Source: Nitrospira lenta (lineage in GTDB: Bacteria; Nitrospirota; Nitrospiria; Nitrospirales; Nitrospiraceae). From it: a DNA stretch of 44,222 bases. The stretch covers positions 1 through 44,222 of the forward strand of contig CAMDPZ010000012.1 in assembly GCA_945905765.1 (NCBI GenBank). Direction: 5' to 3'. Position numbers and translations under genes: made by a program. The notes below the pieces were generated by a model that was not told where the DNA came from, searched no databases, and worked only from the letters and a program-made list of their open reading frames with translations. The stretch's first letter is position 1, and each line of letters opens with the position of its first letter. Shown in pieces: positions 10,718 to 19,722 of the stretch.

Positions 10718-10810
10718 TGGAAGATCATCAGCCCCCATCCTCCCACCCCCTTGAACAGGGATATTTGCCTGAGTTTCCAATGTTCTCCGCCTTGACTTAG
10801 CGGCGACCAC

Positions 10811-10832
10811 GAGGCTAATCTACGCCTCTTTT
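10811..10832 (+). terminator. Probable intrinsic terminator after secA
   Basis: GAGGC and GCCTC form a 5-bp stem with an 8-nt loop, directly followed by TTTT. It is short, but it is placed correctly between secA and the midA-nuo operon. A CATAAT hexamer at 10862-10867 just downstream is a possible -10 for the next operon. Confidence 0.5.
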
Positions 10833-10914
10833 AGACCGCCAAAGGGATGGGTGAGATGGCCCATAATCTTTGACGTTCCCGCGTGAGCCTTGCCGAAGAC
10901 GAAGGGGTTTCTCT

Positions 10915-12105
10915 GTGTCGTTAGGACATCCTGAACTCATCGCTGCGATTTCGTCCGAGATCACCCAGAACGGACCGATTCCCTTCGTCCGTTTCATGGA
11001 ACTGGCCCTCTACCATCCCCAATATGGCTATTACATGCGTCAACCGGACGGGGCGCAAGCTGAACGCATCGGCTGGGCCGGCGATTTCTACACCAGCTCC
11101 GATGTGCATCCAATCCTCGGCCGCGCCATTGCCGCGCAGGCCCGGCAAATGGACGAACTATTGGGCCACCCCACCCCCTTCACGATCGTCGAAATGGGCG
11201 CGGGCAAGGGCCTGCTCGCCCGAGATTGCCTAGCGGCGATCCATGCCAAGCAGGACGACTTTTCCTCGCGGGTGCGCTATGTGCTGATCGAGCGAAGCCC
11301 CGCCATGCAGGCACTCCAGCGACAGAACCTGGCTCCTTGGTTGAATCAGCCGGGGCTTGTGACCTGGGTCGAAGGATTGGATGCCCTCGGTCCCCGGAGC
11401 GTGACCGGCCTGTTCTTCAGCAATGAACTCGTGGATGCCTTTCCGGTTCATCGCATTCAAATGATCGGCGGTCAGGCGCAAGAACTCTTCGTGGACTATC
11501 GGGATGGGCGCTTTGAGGAATGCCTGAAGCCCCTCTCCACCCCGGCGCTCGGCCACTATCTCCAACGACTGAACCAGACCTGGCCGGAGGGATACAAAAC
11601 CGAACTGAACCTCCTGGCCCTGGAATGGATGGAACAGGTCGCGCAACGGATCGATCGCGGATTCGTGCTAACCATCGACTATGGCCATACGGCGCAGGAT
11701 CTCTACGGACCGGAACGGAAGAACGGCACGTTCCTCTGCTACTACCAGCAACTGACCGGCGACGTACCCTATGAGCGGATCGGACAGCAGGACATGACGG
11801 CTCATGTGGACTTCACCGGTCTGGCCACCGTCGGAGCAGCAGCTGGCTTAAACGTGACCGGCTTCACCAATCAGATGAGTTTTCTGATGGGGCTCGGAGT
11901 GGAAGAGATGATCGGCCAGCTCGATCCGGAAGGTCCGGAGTTCGGCGCGGCCATCCATCTCCTCAAGCCGGACGGGATGGGACGGACCTTCAAGATCCTG
12001 ATCCAGCATCGAGGAATCGAGAAACCGGATCTCGACGGCTTGAAGTTCAAACCGTTTTTCGGCGCGGCGCTGACTCAGAGCGAGTCGCACGTCCTCACGT
12101 CATAA
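10915..12105 (+). CDS. MidA/NDUFAF7-type SAM-dependent methyltransferase (complex I assembly)
   Basis: A 396-residue class I methyltransferase of the DUF185/MidA family. Visible family motifs are GDFYTSSDVHP (about 56-66), the SAM loop VEMGAGKG, FSNELVDAFPVHR, LTIDYGH, then NGTF..YY and MTAHVDFT. Eukaryotic NDUFAF7/MidA dimethylates an arginine of the 49-kDa subunit (NDUFS2, equal to NuoD) and is needed for complex I assembly. Here it sits 53 bp before nuoA, on the same strand. The start is the GTG at 10915 because AAGGGG lies 7 nt upstream; an in-frame TTG at 10870 has no such site and would overlap a candidate promoter. That it modifies NuoCD is inference from orthology and position. Confidence 0.85.
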   Translation: MSLGHPELIAAISSEITQNGPIPFVRFMELALYHPQYGYYMRQPDGAQAERIGWAGDFYTSSDVHPILGRAIAAQARQMDELLGHPTPFTIVEMGAGKGLLARDCLAAIHAKQDDFSSRVRYVLIERSPAMQALQRQNLAPWLNQPGLVTWVEGLDALGPRSVTGLFFSNELVDAFPVHRIQMIGGQAQELFVDYRDGRFEECLKPLSTPALGHYLQRLNQTWPEGYKTELNLLALEWMEQVAQRIDRGFVLTIDYGHTAQDLYGPERKNGTFLCYYQQLTGDVPYERIGQQDMTAHVDFTGLATVGAAAGLNVTGFTNQMSFLMGLGVEEMIGQLDPEGPEFGAAIHLLKPDGMGRTFKILIQHRGIEKPDLDGLKFKPFFGAALTQSESHVLTS

Positions 12106-12127
12106 CGTCTTTCGACTTGAAGACGTT
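12104..12127 (+). repeat. Small perfect hairpin overlapping the midA stop
   Basis: AACGTCTT (12104-12111) pairs with AAGACGTT (12120-12127) across 8 nt. It overlaps the last bases of the stop codon. A short T-run at 12132 could make it a weak terminator, but the nuo genes follow directly. Confidence 0.5.
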
Positions 12128-12158
12128 CGGACCTTTTAACGTTTTGGCTGATTGAAAC

Positions 12159-12530
12159 ATGGGCAACACCGCCATTCCAGAAAACTATCTGCCGATCCTC
12201 CTCTTCATCGGCATTGCCATTGTCTTTGCCGCTGTCCAGCTTGGCGCCGGCCGGCTGGTCCGACCGAGCCGCCCCTATCGAGCCAAACTGGCCCCCTATG
12301 AAAGCGGCAGCCCGTTGTTCTCGGACGCGCGCATTCAATTTCCGATGCGCTACTACGTCATCGCGATGCTGTTCGTCATTTTCGACATCGAGATCATTTT
12401 CATGATCCCCTGGGCCGTCCGCTATCAGTCGCTCGGCCTCCTGGGACTCGTCGAAATGCTCGTGTTTCTCGGCATCCTCCTGGTCGGATTCTGGTACGCC
12501 TGGAGGAAGGGAGCATTGGAGTGGGACTGA
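12159..12530 (+). CDS. nuoA: NADH-quinone oxidoreductase subunit A
   Basis: A 123-residue membrane subunit with three helices (about 10-32, 64-86 and 94-115). The conserved loop PYESG and the second-helix motif FVIFDIEIIFMIPWA are diagnostic of NuoA/ND3. The loop has Ser where mitochondrial ND3 has its reactive Cys. It helps form the quinone-site region at the joint of the two arms of complex I. It is the first structural gene of an operon that runs to nuoN. Confidence 0.95.
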   Translation: MGNTAIPENYLPILLFIGIAIVFAAVQLGAGRLVRPSRPYRAKLAPYESGSPLFSDARIQFPMRYYVIAMLFVIFDIEIIFMIPWAVRYQSLGLLGLVEMLVFLGILLVGFWYAWRKGALEWD

Positions 12531-12544
12531 TGGGTAAGGCGACC

Positions 12545-12622
12545 GTCGGGGTGCCCTTCGTGCTCGCGGAACGCGCGCCTCAGAAGGCCTCGTTCGACGC
12601 GCGCAGTGAAGAGCACCCCGAC
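12545..12622 (+). repeat. Core-type hairpin element between nuoA and nuoB
   Basis: The outer arms GTCGGGGTGCCCTTC (12545-12559) and GAAGAGCACCCCGAC (12608-12622) are complementary at 14 of 15 positions. Between them lies the core starting TGCTCGCGGAACGCGCG, with its own AACG..GCCT / AGGC..CGTT stem, ending GACGCGCGCAGT. The same core with different arms lies between nuoCD and nuoE. Confidence 0.8.
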
Positions 12623-12657
12623 AATCCTCTCCAACTGAGGAAAGTAGAGGAGATGAC

Positions 12658-13137
12658 ATGAGTTTTCTGGAGCGGCAATTTGAGGCGAATATTCTGACGA
12701 CCAATCTGGATGCGGTCGTGAATTGGTCGCGGAAGTCGGCCTTGTGGCCGATGACCTTCGGCCTGGCCTGCTGCGCCATCGAAATGATTGCGAGCGTGTC
12801 GTCGCGCTACGACCTGGACCGATTCGGCGCGGGAGTCTTCCGGGCCTCGCCGCGGCAGTCGGATCTCATGATCATCGCCGGCACGGTGACGCGCAAGATG
12901 GCCCCGGTGATCCGCCGCATCTATGACCAGATGCCGGAACCGCGCTACGTCATTTCCATGGGTTCCTGCGCCACCTCCGGCAACCACTACAACAGTTACG
13001 CCGTGGTCCAGGGCGTCGATCAGATCATTCCCGTCGATGTCTATGTGCCGGGCTGTCCACCCCGTCCGGAAGCCTTGCTCGACGGCCTCTTGAAGTTGCA
13101 GGAAAAGATTCAGCGGGAAAAGGTGTTCGTGAAATAG
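12658..13137 (+). CDS. nuoB: NADH-quinone oxidoreductase subunit B
   Basis: A 159-residue peripheral subunit that carries iron-sulfur cluster N2, the last electron donor to quinone. The four expected Cys ligands are present: adjacent C38-C39 (GLACCAIEM), C104 (MGSCATSG) and C133 (VPGCPPRPE). The sequence is well conserved throughout ([15 protein letters not shown]). It is separated from nuoA by 127 bp occupied by a hairpin element. A GAGGAG-like site precedes the ATG. Confidence 0.97.
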   Translation: MSFLERQFEANILTTNLDAVVNWSRKSALWPMTFGLACCAIEMIASVSSRYDLDRFGAGVFRASPRQSDLMIIAGTVTRKMAPVIRRIYDQMPEPRYVISMGSCATSGNHYNSYAVVQGVDQIIPVDVYVPGCPPRPEALLDGLLKLQEKIQREKVFVK

Positions 13138-13140
13138 CCC

Positions 13141-13223
13141 GCGCGGCAAGCGAGAAGGGCGGGACATGCGTGACGGGCCAGTCGCGCGGTTCTCGCAAGT
13201 CTCGCGCGTCTCGCGAATAAGAA
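13141..13223 (+). repeat. Nonamer-type inverted-repeat element between nuoB and nuoCD
   Basis: The left arm repeats 9-nt units such as AAGCGAGAA and GGGCGGGAC. The right arm, read in reverse complement, gives TCGCGAGAC and GCGCGAGAC, among others, so the arms can pair. It fills almost the whole gap. An in-frame ATG inside it (13166) would add 20 residues to NuoCD that look like translated repeat. Confidence 0.65.
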
Positions 13224-13225
13224 CT

Positions 13226-14977
13226 ATGCAAGCTCTACTCGACAACCTCAAGGCCAAATTCCCGGACGCGATCCTCGCAGTCCACATCGACGCGGCACGT
13301 GCCGAGACCTCTCTCTCCGTGGCCGCCCCGCGTTTACTGGACCTTGCGCGCTATTTGCACGATGCGCCGGAAGCGGCCTTTGACCAACTCACCGATATTT
13401 GCTCGGTCGACTACCCCGAAGATCAACTGCGGTTCGAAGTCGTTTACCATCTCCATTCGCTCCCCCTTGGACAACGTCTACGCCTGAAGGCTCGCATCAC
13501 CGAGGACGATCCGACGATTGCGTCGGTCACCGGCATCTGGAAGGGGGCCGAATTCCTGGAGCGCGAAGTCTACGACATGATGGGCATTCGCTTCTCCGGC
13601 CATCCCGATCTCCGGCGCATTTTAATGCCGGAAGACTATGCCGAAGGCTATCCCCTGCGAAAAGACTTCCCGACCGAAGGACGAGGCTGGCGCAGCGAAT
13701 TCGACTTCATCCCGAGAATGGACGATGCCCTGCTCGACGTGACCGAAAGCGAAATCCCCGAAGAGCAGAAAAGCGTCTTTCGCGCCGAACCCGGCTTGCC
13801 CAACTCGCGGCGGAAAGAGGAATTGCTCCTGAACATGGGGCCGCAACATCCCAGCACCCACGGCGTGTTGCGGGTCGTGCTGGAGTTGGACGGCGAACGG
13901 ATCGTCAAGGCCACGCCGGACCTCGGCTACCTGCATCGGGGCGTCGAGAAACTGGCCGAGGGCCTGACCTACATGCAGATCATCCCCCATACGGACCGGC
14001 TCGACTATGTCTGCGCCATGGCCAACAACTATGCCTATGTGCGGTCCGTGGAAAAGCTCCTCGATATCACCGTGCCGGTCCGGGCCGAATATATCCGCAC
14101 CATCGTGGCGGAGATGCAACGCATCATCGGGCACCTCTTCTGGCTCGGCACCCAGGCCCTCGATATCGGCGCGATGACCGTGTTCTTCTGGACCTTCCGG
14201 GAACGAGAGATCCTCTTGGACATGTTCGAGAAGCTCTGCGGCGCCCGGCTGACCCTGAACTACTATCGCATCGGCGGCGTCGACAGCGACTTCACCCCCG
14301 AACTGGTCCAACGGATGAAAGCCTTCCTCGACACCTTCCCCGAGAAGGTCAAGGAATACGATTCGCTCATCGCCTCGAACCGCATCTGGCTCGGCCGCAC
14401 GAAGAACGTGGCCGTGCTCTCGGCGGAGGACGCGATCAACTTCGGCTGCACCGGGCCGGTCCTGCGCGGGTCTGGCGTCGCCTACGATATCCGCAAAGCC
14501 GAGCCCTACGGGGTCTACGACAAAGTCGATTGGGAAGTGCCGATCGGCAAGAACGGCGACACGTACGACCGGTACTGGATCCGCATGGAAGAGATGCGGC
14601 AGAGCGCCAGGATCATCGCGCAATGTCTCGATCAGCTGCCGTCCGGAGCGATCATGGCCGAGGCGCCGCAATATATCCCGCCGCCCAAGGAGCTGGTCAT
14701 GCGGGACATGGAAAGCTTGATCCATCATTTCATCATTTACACGCAGGGCATCAAGCCGCCAAAGGCCGAAACCTACTGCGCGACCGAAGCCCCGAAGGGC
14801 GAATTGGGCTTCTTCATCGTCAGCGACGGCAGCCCCCGTCCCTACCGGATGAAAATTCGCTCGCCGTCGTTCGTGCACATGGGCGCCTTCGACCATATGG
14901 CGCGGGGCTATTTGATCTCCGACATCATCACGATCTTCGGCACGTACGACATCGTGATGGGAGAATGTGACCGGTGA
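13226..14977 (+). CDS. nuoCD: NADH-quinone oxidoreductase fused subunit C/D
   Basis: A 583-residue fusion. The NuoC (30-kDa) part spans about 1-180, with the signature EREVYDMMGIRFSGHPDLRR. The NuoD (49-kDa) part starts near 198 with LLNMGPQHPSTHGVLRV. NuoD builds the quinone pocket next to cluster N2. The fusion occurs in E. coli and several other phyla. DLGYLHRGVEKL (R238) matches the region where mitochondrial NDUFS2 is methylated by NDUFAF7, whose homologue opens this operon. I start at the ATG at 13226 because the upstream 20 codons are repeat sequence; the ribosome-binding site is weak. The stop codon lies inside the left arm of the next hairpin. Confidence 0.95.
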   Translation: MQALLDNLKAKFPDAILAVHIDAARAETSLSVAAPRLLDLARYLHDAPEAAFDQLTDICSVDYPEDQLRFEVVYHLHSLPLGQRLRLKARITEDDPTIASVTGIWKGAEFLEREVYDMMGIRFSGHPDLRRILMPEDYAEGYPLRKDFPTEGRGWRSEFDFIPRMDDALLDVTESEIPEEQKSVFRAEPGLPNSRRKEELLLNMGPQHPSTHGVLRVVLELDGERIVKATPDLGYLHRGVEKLAEGLTYMQIIPHTDRLDYVCAMANNYAYVRSVEKLLDITVPVRAEYIRTIVAEMQRIIGHLFWLGTQALDIGAMTVFFWTFREREILLDMFEKLCGARLTLNYYRIGGVDSDFTPELVQRMKAFLDTFPEKVKEYDSLIASNRIWLGRTKNVAVLSAEDAINFGCTGPVLRGSGVAYDIRKAEPYGVYDKVDWEVPIGKNGDTYDRYWIRMEEMRQSARIIAQCLDQLPSGAIMAEAPQYIPPPKELVMRDMESLIHHFIIYTQGIKPPKAETYCATEAPKGELGFFIVSDGSPRPYRMKIRSPSFVHMGAFDHMARGYLISDIITIFGTYDIVMGECDR

Positions 14978-15073
14978 GGGCCCAGGGGATGGGGCCCTTG
15001 CTCGCGCAACGCGCGGCCTCGGAAGGCCCTCGTTGGACGCGCGCAGTCGGCCCCATCACCCGTCGCCTCACCG
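14973..15073 (+). repeat. Core-type hairpin element between nuoCD and nuoE
   Basis: The arms start GGTGAGG (left, containing the nuoCD stop TGA) and end CCTCACC (right), with GATGGGGCC pairing to GGCCCCATC further in. The core TGCTCGCGCAACGCGCGG...GACGCGCGCAGT closely matches that at 12561-12607 while the arms are unrelated to those there. It is followed by the nuoE ribosome-binding site. Confidence 0.8.
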
Positions 15074-15086
15074 TTGAGGAAGTGGA

Positions 15087-15614
15087 ATGTTAAAAGATAA
15101 GTATCAAAAAGAAATAGCCGAAATCCTGAGCCACTATCCGGTGAAGCGCTCGGCATTGATTCCGTTGCTGTACCTGGCGCAACAGGATGAGGGCTACGTG
15201 TCGGAAGCGGCGATGAAAGAGATCGCCCAGATGCTGAGACTCACGCCGCCCCAAGTCTATGAGACCGCCACGTTCTATACGATGCTCAATCTCAAGCCCG
15301 TGGGGAAGTTCCATCTCCAGATCTGCAAGTCTCTGATGTGCGCGCTGGTCGGGTCTGACACCGTCATCGGCTGGGTCAAGGCGAAGCTCGGCATCGGGCC
15401 TGGCGAGACGACGGCTGACGGACTCTTTACCCTCAGCGCCGTCGAATGTCTCGCCGCCTGCGGCACCGCGCCGATGATGCAGGTCAACGAGGACTATTAC
15501 GAACAGCTCACGGAAGAAAAATTCGACCGCATCCTGGCCGACCTGAGAAAAGACGGAACCTGTTCCCTGAAAACCGGCCCCTTCATGTGGCCGGAAGCGC
15601 GTAGCGCCAAGTGA
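15087..15614 (+). CDS. nuoE: NADH-quinone oxidoreductase subunit E
   Basis: A 175-residue thioredoxin-like [2Fe-2S] subunit (cluster N1a) of the NADH-oxidising module. Its ligands are all present: C80 and C85 (ICKSLMC), C121 and C125 (ECLAAC). The N-terminal helical bundle (SALIPLLYLAQQDEGYVS) is typical. A GAGGAAG site precedes the ATG. The stop TGA lies inside an A-rich heptad-type repeat that fills the gap to nuoF. Confidence 0.96.
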   Translation: MLKDKYQKEIAEILSHYPVKRSALIPLLYLAQQDEGYVSEAAMKEIAQMLRLTPPQVYETATFYTMLNLKPVGKFHLQICKSLMCALVGSDTVIGWVKAKLGIGPGETTADGLFTLSAVECLAACGTAPMMQVNEDYYEQLTEEKFDRILADLRKDGTCSLKTGPFMWPEARSAK

Positions 15615-15692
15615 ACAGTTAAAATGAAAAATGAAAAAATGACCGGCGACTCCTCCACTTTTGCCTTTTTACTTTTACATTTTTACTTGCGA
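15609..15692 (+). repeat. Heptad-type inverted-repeat element, A/T-rich, between nuoE and nuoF
   Basis: The left arm is built of ~7-nt units (TAAAATG, AAAAATG). The right arm, read in reverse complement, gives AAAAATG and TAAAAGT, so the two arms are alignable in 7-nt register. The outer ends match (AAGT). The left arm includes the nuoE stop codon. It is very similar to the element at 31030-31108. Confidence 0.7.
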
Positions 15693-15697
15693 TAGCT

Positions 15698-17005
15698 ATG
15701 TCCAGACACGAACTGATATTGCTCAAGAATATGATGCAGCCTGGCTACACCGGCTCGCTGCAAGACTATGAGCGGGCGGGCGGCTATCAGGCCCTCCGCA
15801 AGGTCGTGGGAAAAGTGCCGCCGGCCGAAGTCACCACTACGGTGATGAAGTCCGGACTCCGTGGCCGCGGCGGCGCAGGCTTTCCGACCGGCGTGAAATG
15901 GGGATTCCTCCCCAAAGACTATCAAGGCCCGCGCTATCTCTGCTGCAACGCGGACGAGAGCGAGCCAGGCACCTTCAAGGACCGCCAGCTCATCGAGCGA
16001 GACCCCCATCAAATCCTTGAAGGCATCCTGCTCGCCTGCTACGCCATCGGAGCAGAGTCCGCCTACATTTACATACGGGGCGAATTCGTCCTCGGGGCCA
16101 GAATTCTAGAGTCGGCCATCGCCGAAGCGCGGACCGCCGGCTATATCGGCGCGAACATCCTGGGCACAGGGATCACCGCCAATGTGTGGGTGCACCGGGG
16201 CGCCGGCGCCTATATCTGCGGAGAAGAAACCGCCTTGCTGGAGTCGCTCGAAGGGAAGCGAGGGCTGCCGCGCGTCAAGCCGCCCTTCCCTGCGACGCAC
16301 GGCCTCTACAACAAACCGACCGTGGTGAACAACGTCGAGACCCTCGCGAACCTGCCCCACATCATCAGCCGGGGCCCCGAATGGTTCTCAGCCATCGGTT
16401 CTCCGCCCAAGAGCACCGGCACCAGAATCTTCTGCGTGAGCGGCCATGTGAAGCGGCCGGGCAACTACGAAGTGCCGATGGGGGTCACCTTCCGCGAATT
16501 GATCTACGAAGAAGCCGGAGGCATGCGCTCCGACAAGCCGCTCAAGGCCTTCATCCCGGGCGGCGCGTCGGCCCCGTTCCTCACGCCGGACAGCCTCGAC
16601 GTCAAATTGGATTTCGAATCCGTCGCCGCCGCCGGCTCCATGCTCGGCTCCGGCGGAGTCACTGTGATGGAAGAGGGCACGGACATGGTCTGGGCCGCGC
16701 TTCGCCTCATGGAATTTTTCTATCATGAGTCCTGCGGCAAGTGCAGTCCCTGCCGCGAAGGCAGCTCCTGGCTGGTCCAAACCATGCGCCGGATCGTCGC
16801 GAAGCGCGGACAGATGGAAGATCTTGAAACCTTGGTCGATCTGTGCAAGAACATCGCGGGCCGCACGGTCTGCGCCTTCGGCGACGCCGAAATCTCGCCG
16901 ATCATGAGCACGCTCAAACATTGGCGTCCCGAGTACGTCAGGCTGATCCATGAAGCGGAAGCGGCCAACCTCATTACCCTGAAACGACCCGTGGCACGAC
17001 CGTAA
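15698..17005 (+). CDS. nuoF: NADH-quinone oxidoreductase subunit F
   Basis: A 435-residue flavoprotein that oxidises NADH and passes electrons from FMN to cluster N3. The FMN/NADH region shows GLRGRGGAGFPTG and NADESEPGTFKDR. The [4Fe-4S] N3 ligands are C346, C349, C352 (SCGKCSPCREG) and C392 (RTVCAFGD). Length is normal. It is separated from nuoG by only 2 nt. No SLBB-domain disruption or frameshift is visible. Confidence 0.97.
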   Translation: MSRHELILLKNMMQPGYTGSLQDYERAGGYQALRKVVGKVPPAEVTTTVMKSGLRGRGGAGFPTGVKWGFLPKDYQGPRYLCCNADESEPGTFKDRQLIERDPHQILEGILLACYAIGAESAYIYIRGEFVLGARILESAIAEARTAGYIGANILGTGITANVWVHRGAGAYICGEETALLESLEGKRGLPRVKPPFPATHGLYNKPTVVNNVETLANLPHIISRGPEWFSAIGSPPKSTGTRIFCVSGHVKRPGNYEVPMGVTFRELIYEEAGGMRSDKPLKAFIPGGASAPFLTPDSLDVKLDFESVAAAGSMLGSGGVTVMEEGTDMVWAALRLMEFFYHESCGKCSPCREGSSWLVQTMRRIVAKRGQMEDLETLVDLCKNIAGRTVCAFGDAEISPIMSTLKHWRPEYVRLIHEAEAANLITLKRPVARP

Positions 17006-17007
17006 CG

Positions 17008-19674
17008 ATGGCAACGACAACCGACACAGTCCGCGTGACGATCGACGGCATTCCCATCTCGGTGCCCAAAGGCACCCTGGTGATCGAAGCCGCGCGCCGG
17101 GTCGGCGTGATGATTCCGCACTTCTGCTACCACCCGAAGCTCAAGCCGGACGCGAACTGCCGCATGTGCCTGGTCGAAGTCGAAAAGATGCCGAAGCTCC
17201 AGACCTCCTGCAGCACGGTCGCGACCGAAGGCATGTCCATTCGCACCGCCACGACGGTCGTCCACGACGCTCACAAGTCGGTGCTCGAATTCATCCTGGC
17301 CAATCACCCGCTGGATTGTCCGGTCTGCGATCAGGGCGGCAAGTGCGACCTGCAGGATTTCTCGCATCAATACACCGCGACGACCAGCCGGTTTGCGGAG
17401 ACCAAGCGCATCTTCCAGAAGGAATATTTCAGCCCCCTCATCGAAACGCAGATGAACCGCTGCGTGCAATGTCTGCGGTGCGTCCGCTACTGCGACGAAG
17501 TGATGGACGTCAAAGCCCTCGCCCCGGTCGGACGGGGCACGATGACCGAGATCAAATCGTTTGGCGCCCATCCCCTGGACTGCGAATTCTGCGGCGGCTG
17601 CGTGCAGATCTGCCCGGTCGGCGCCATCACCAGCCGGCTGTCGATGTACGAATACCGGCCCTGGATGCTCAAGCGGGCCGACACGGTCTGTACCTTCTGC
17701 GGAGACGGCTGCCAGATCACGGTCCAAACCAAGGACCAGCAATTGATCGAAGTGAATAGCGCCCAGGGTGCCGGCCGCAACAATGGCGACCTCTGTGCCC
17801 GCGGGTTCTTCGGATTTCACGCCACCAGCCATCCCAGCCGAATCACCACACCCTTGATCAGGCGGAACGGCGCGCTGGTCGAAGTCACCTGGGAAGAAGC
17901 CTTGCTGTTCGTGGCGGAACAGACCAACCGGCTCAAGCTGGCCCATGGTCCTCAGGCCTTCGGCGGGTTAATTTCCGGCCGTTGCACCAACGAAGAGCTC
18001 TATCTGTTCCAGAAATTCATGCGCCTCACGATCGGGACCAACAATCTCGACAGCAGCGCCCGCTACGGCCATCTCAACGGAGTGCAGGCCATGAAACGGG
18101 TGCAAGGCACCCATCGTTGGACTGTGGCCTTCGAAGACATCGTGCAGGCGGATGTGCTCCTCCTGGTCGGCACCAACATCACCGAAACCAATCCGATCAC
18201 CGGCCTTCAAGTCAAAGAAGCCGTCAAGAAACATGACGCGACCTTGCTGACGATCGAAGCGCTCCAGCCTGCGATCGGCACGATCAGCAACATCACCAAC
18301 CTGTCGCAGCAACATCTTTCTGTCGCGCCAGCCCAGTTCGGCGCCGCAGTCCTCGGCCTGCTCAAGGCGGTGATCGAGGGAAACCATGTCGAAGGGACGC
18401 TCCAACAGCAAGCCTCAGACTATGTGGCCTCCGTCACCCAAGCAGTCCAGCAGATTTCCTGGGACGAACTGGCCCAACGCACAGGAGCCTCGCGCGAATC
18501 CTTCGCCCAGATGGCAAGCTCCGTGGCAAAGGGCCGCCGCGTCGTGGTGCTGGCAGGCCAGACCCTGCTCCGCAGCCAAGGAGGCTATGGCATCTGCCTC
18601 AATCTCCTGGACCTGCTGCTCTTGACCGGAAAATTGACCGACAACGGCTGCGGCTTCGCCCCCTTGGCGGAAGAGAATAACGATCAGGGAGCGGTGGAAA
18701 TGGGAGCGGTCGCGGAACTGTTGCCCGGCGCGCTCGACCTCACCGACCAGGACGCGCGGGCCCAGATGGCGCGCGCCTGGAAAGAAGAAGTCCCTCTGGC
18801 GCCAGGAGCCACACTCCTCGAGATAATCGACCGGGCCCAGGTCGGGACCATCAAAGCCCTCTTCGTTGTCGGAGAGAATCCCGTCGGGAGCCTTCCGCCC
18901 CAGACCAAAGTCACAGAAGCCTTGAGCAAACTGGAGTTCCTCGTCTGTCAGGAGCTGTTCCTCACAGAAACGGCCCTGCTCGCCCATGTGGTGCTCCCCG
19001 CCGCCTCCGCCATGGAGAAAGCCGGGACCTTCACCAACACGGAAGGCCATGTCCAATCCGTGCGGCCTGCGATCAATCCAGTGGGCGATAGCCGCCCGGA
19101 CTGGGAAATCCTCTCGGCCTTCTCGGTCTTCCTCAACGCGCCATTAGAATATGGCGATGCCAAGGAGATCCTGAAAGAGATCCGATCGGTCGTTCCCGGA
19201 TACGGATCGCTTGGCCCGACGCCGATCCCGCCCGCCGTGGATCGAGCCACCGTCGAGCGATACGTGACGGGGGGATATCGCCGGGACCTTGCGACTCGGT
19301 ATACTCTGCCCACGCGGACCAAGCGCCCGGAAGGAACAATTCAGTTGGGCCTCACCCAGAGCCTGTTCCATTCAGGGAAGCTGTCCACCCATTCGAAGGG
19401 ACTGGTGCAGATCGAACCGAGCGGGTTCTTGCAAATGAACCCCCTGGATGCAGCCAGATTCGCCATCGTGACGGGGGATCGAGTCAGCCTCTCGAACAGC
19501 GGAGGCGCATACACGACGACGGCCAAAGTACTCGATCGCGTGCCGGAAGGATTGGCCTGGCTTCCCGATCACTTCGCGCAGGAAGCCCTGCAACTTTTCG
19601 ACTGTGCCATCGATCCGGACACGAAGGTCCCATCCTATCGGACGGCCTCCGTCTCGGTGAGGAAAACGACGTGA
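17008..19674 (+). CDS. nuoG: NADH-quinone oxidoreductase subunit G
   Basis: An 888-residue iron-sulfur subunit. N-terminal [2Fe-2S] N1b: C40, C51, C54, C68. N5: H100, C104, C107, C113. N4/N6 ferredoxin region: C152, C155, C158, C162 and C192, C195, C198, C202. The molybdopterin-oxidoreductase-like domain starts near 225 and retains the extra cluster N7 ligands (C228, C231, C235, C263), present in E. coli and Thermus but lost in many other lineages. The remaining ~600 residues are the catalytically inert molybdopterin fold. It wires electrons from NuoF towards NuoI. Confidence 0.96.
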   Translation: MATTTDTVRVTIDGIPISVPKGTLVIEAARRVGVMIPHFCYHPKLKPDANCRMCLVEVEKMPKLQTSCSTVATEGMSIRTATTVVHDAHKSVLEFILANHPLDCPVCDQGGKCDLQDFSHQYTATTSRFAETKRIFQKEYFSPLIETQMNRCVQCLRCVRYCDEVMDVKALAPVGRGTMTEIKSFGAHPLDCEFCGGCVQICPVGAITSRLSMYEYRPWMLKRADTVCTFCGDGCQITVQTKDQQLIEVNSAQGAGRNNGDLCARGFFGFHATSHPSRITTPLIRRNGALVEVTWEEALLFVAEQTNRLKLAHGPQAFGGLISGRCTNEELYLFQKFMRLTIGTNNLDSSARYGHLNGVQAMKRVQGTHRWTVAFEDIVQADVLLLVGTNITETNPITGLQVKEAVKKHDATLLTIEALQPAIGTISNITNLSQQHLSVAPAQFGAAVLGLLKAVIEGNHVEGTLQQQASDYVASVTQAVQQISWDELAQRTGASRESFAQMASSVAKGRRVVVLAGQTLLRSQGGYGICLNLLDLLLLTGKLTDNGCGFAPLAEENNDQGAVEMGAVAELLPGALDLTDQDARAQMARAWKEEVPLAPGATLLEIIDRAQVGTIKALFVVGENPVGSLPPQTKVTEALSKLEFLVCQELFLTETALLAHVVLPAASAMEKAGTFTNTEGHVQSVRPAINPVGDSRPDWEILSAFSVFLNAPLEYGDAKEILKEIRSVVPGYGSLGPTPIPPAVDRATVERYVTGGYRRDLATRYTLPTRTKRPEGTIQLGLTQSLFHSGKLSTHSKGLVQIEPSGFLQMNPLDAARFAIVTGDRVSLSNSGGAYTTTAKVLDRVPEGLAWLPDHFAQEALQLFDCAIDPDTKVPSYRTASVSVRKTT

Positions 19675-19722
19675 GCCAACGAACATGCATTGCTTTTTCA
19701 CTTGTCATCCAGGAGTGCTGTC

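Noticed and set aside
13622-14896. Long minus-strand open frame (about 424 codons) opposite nuoCD
   Set aside because: NuoCD on the plus strand is fully conserved. The antisense translation is His/Asp/Val-rich with no domain.
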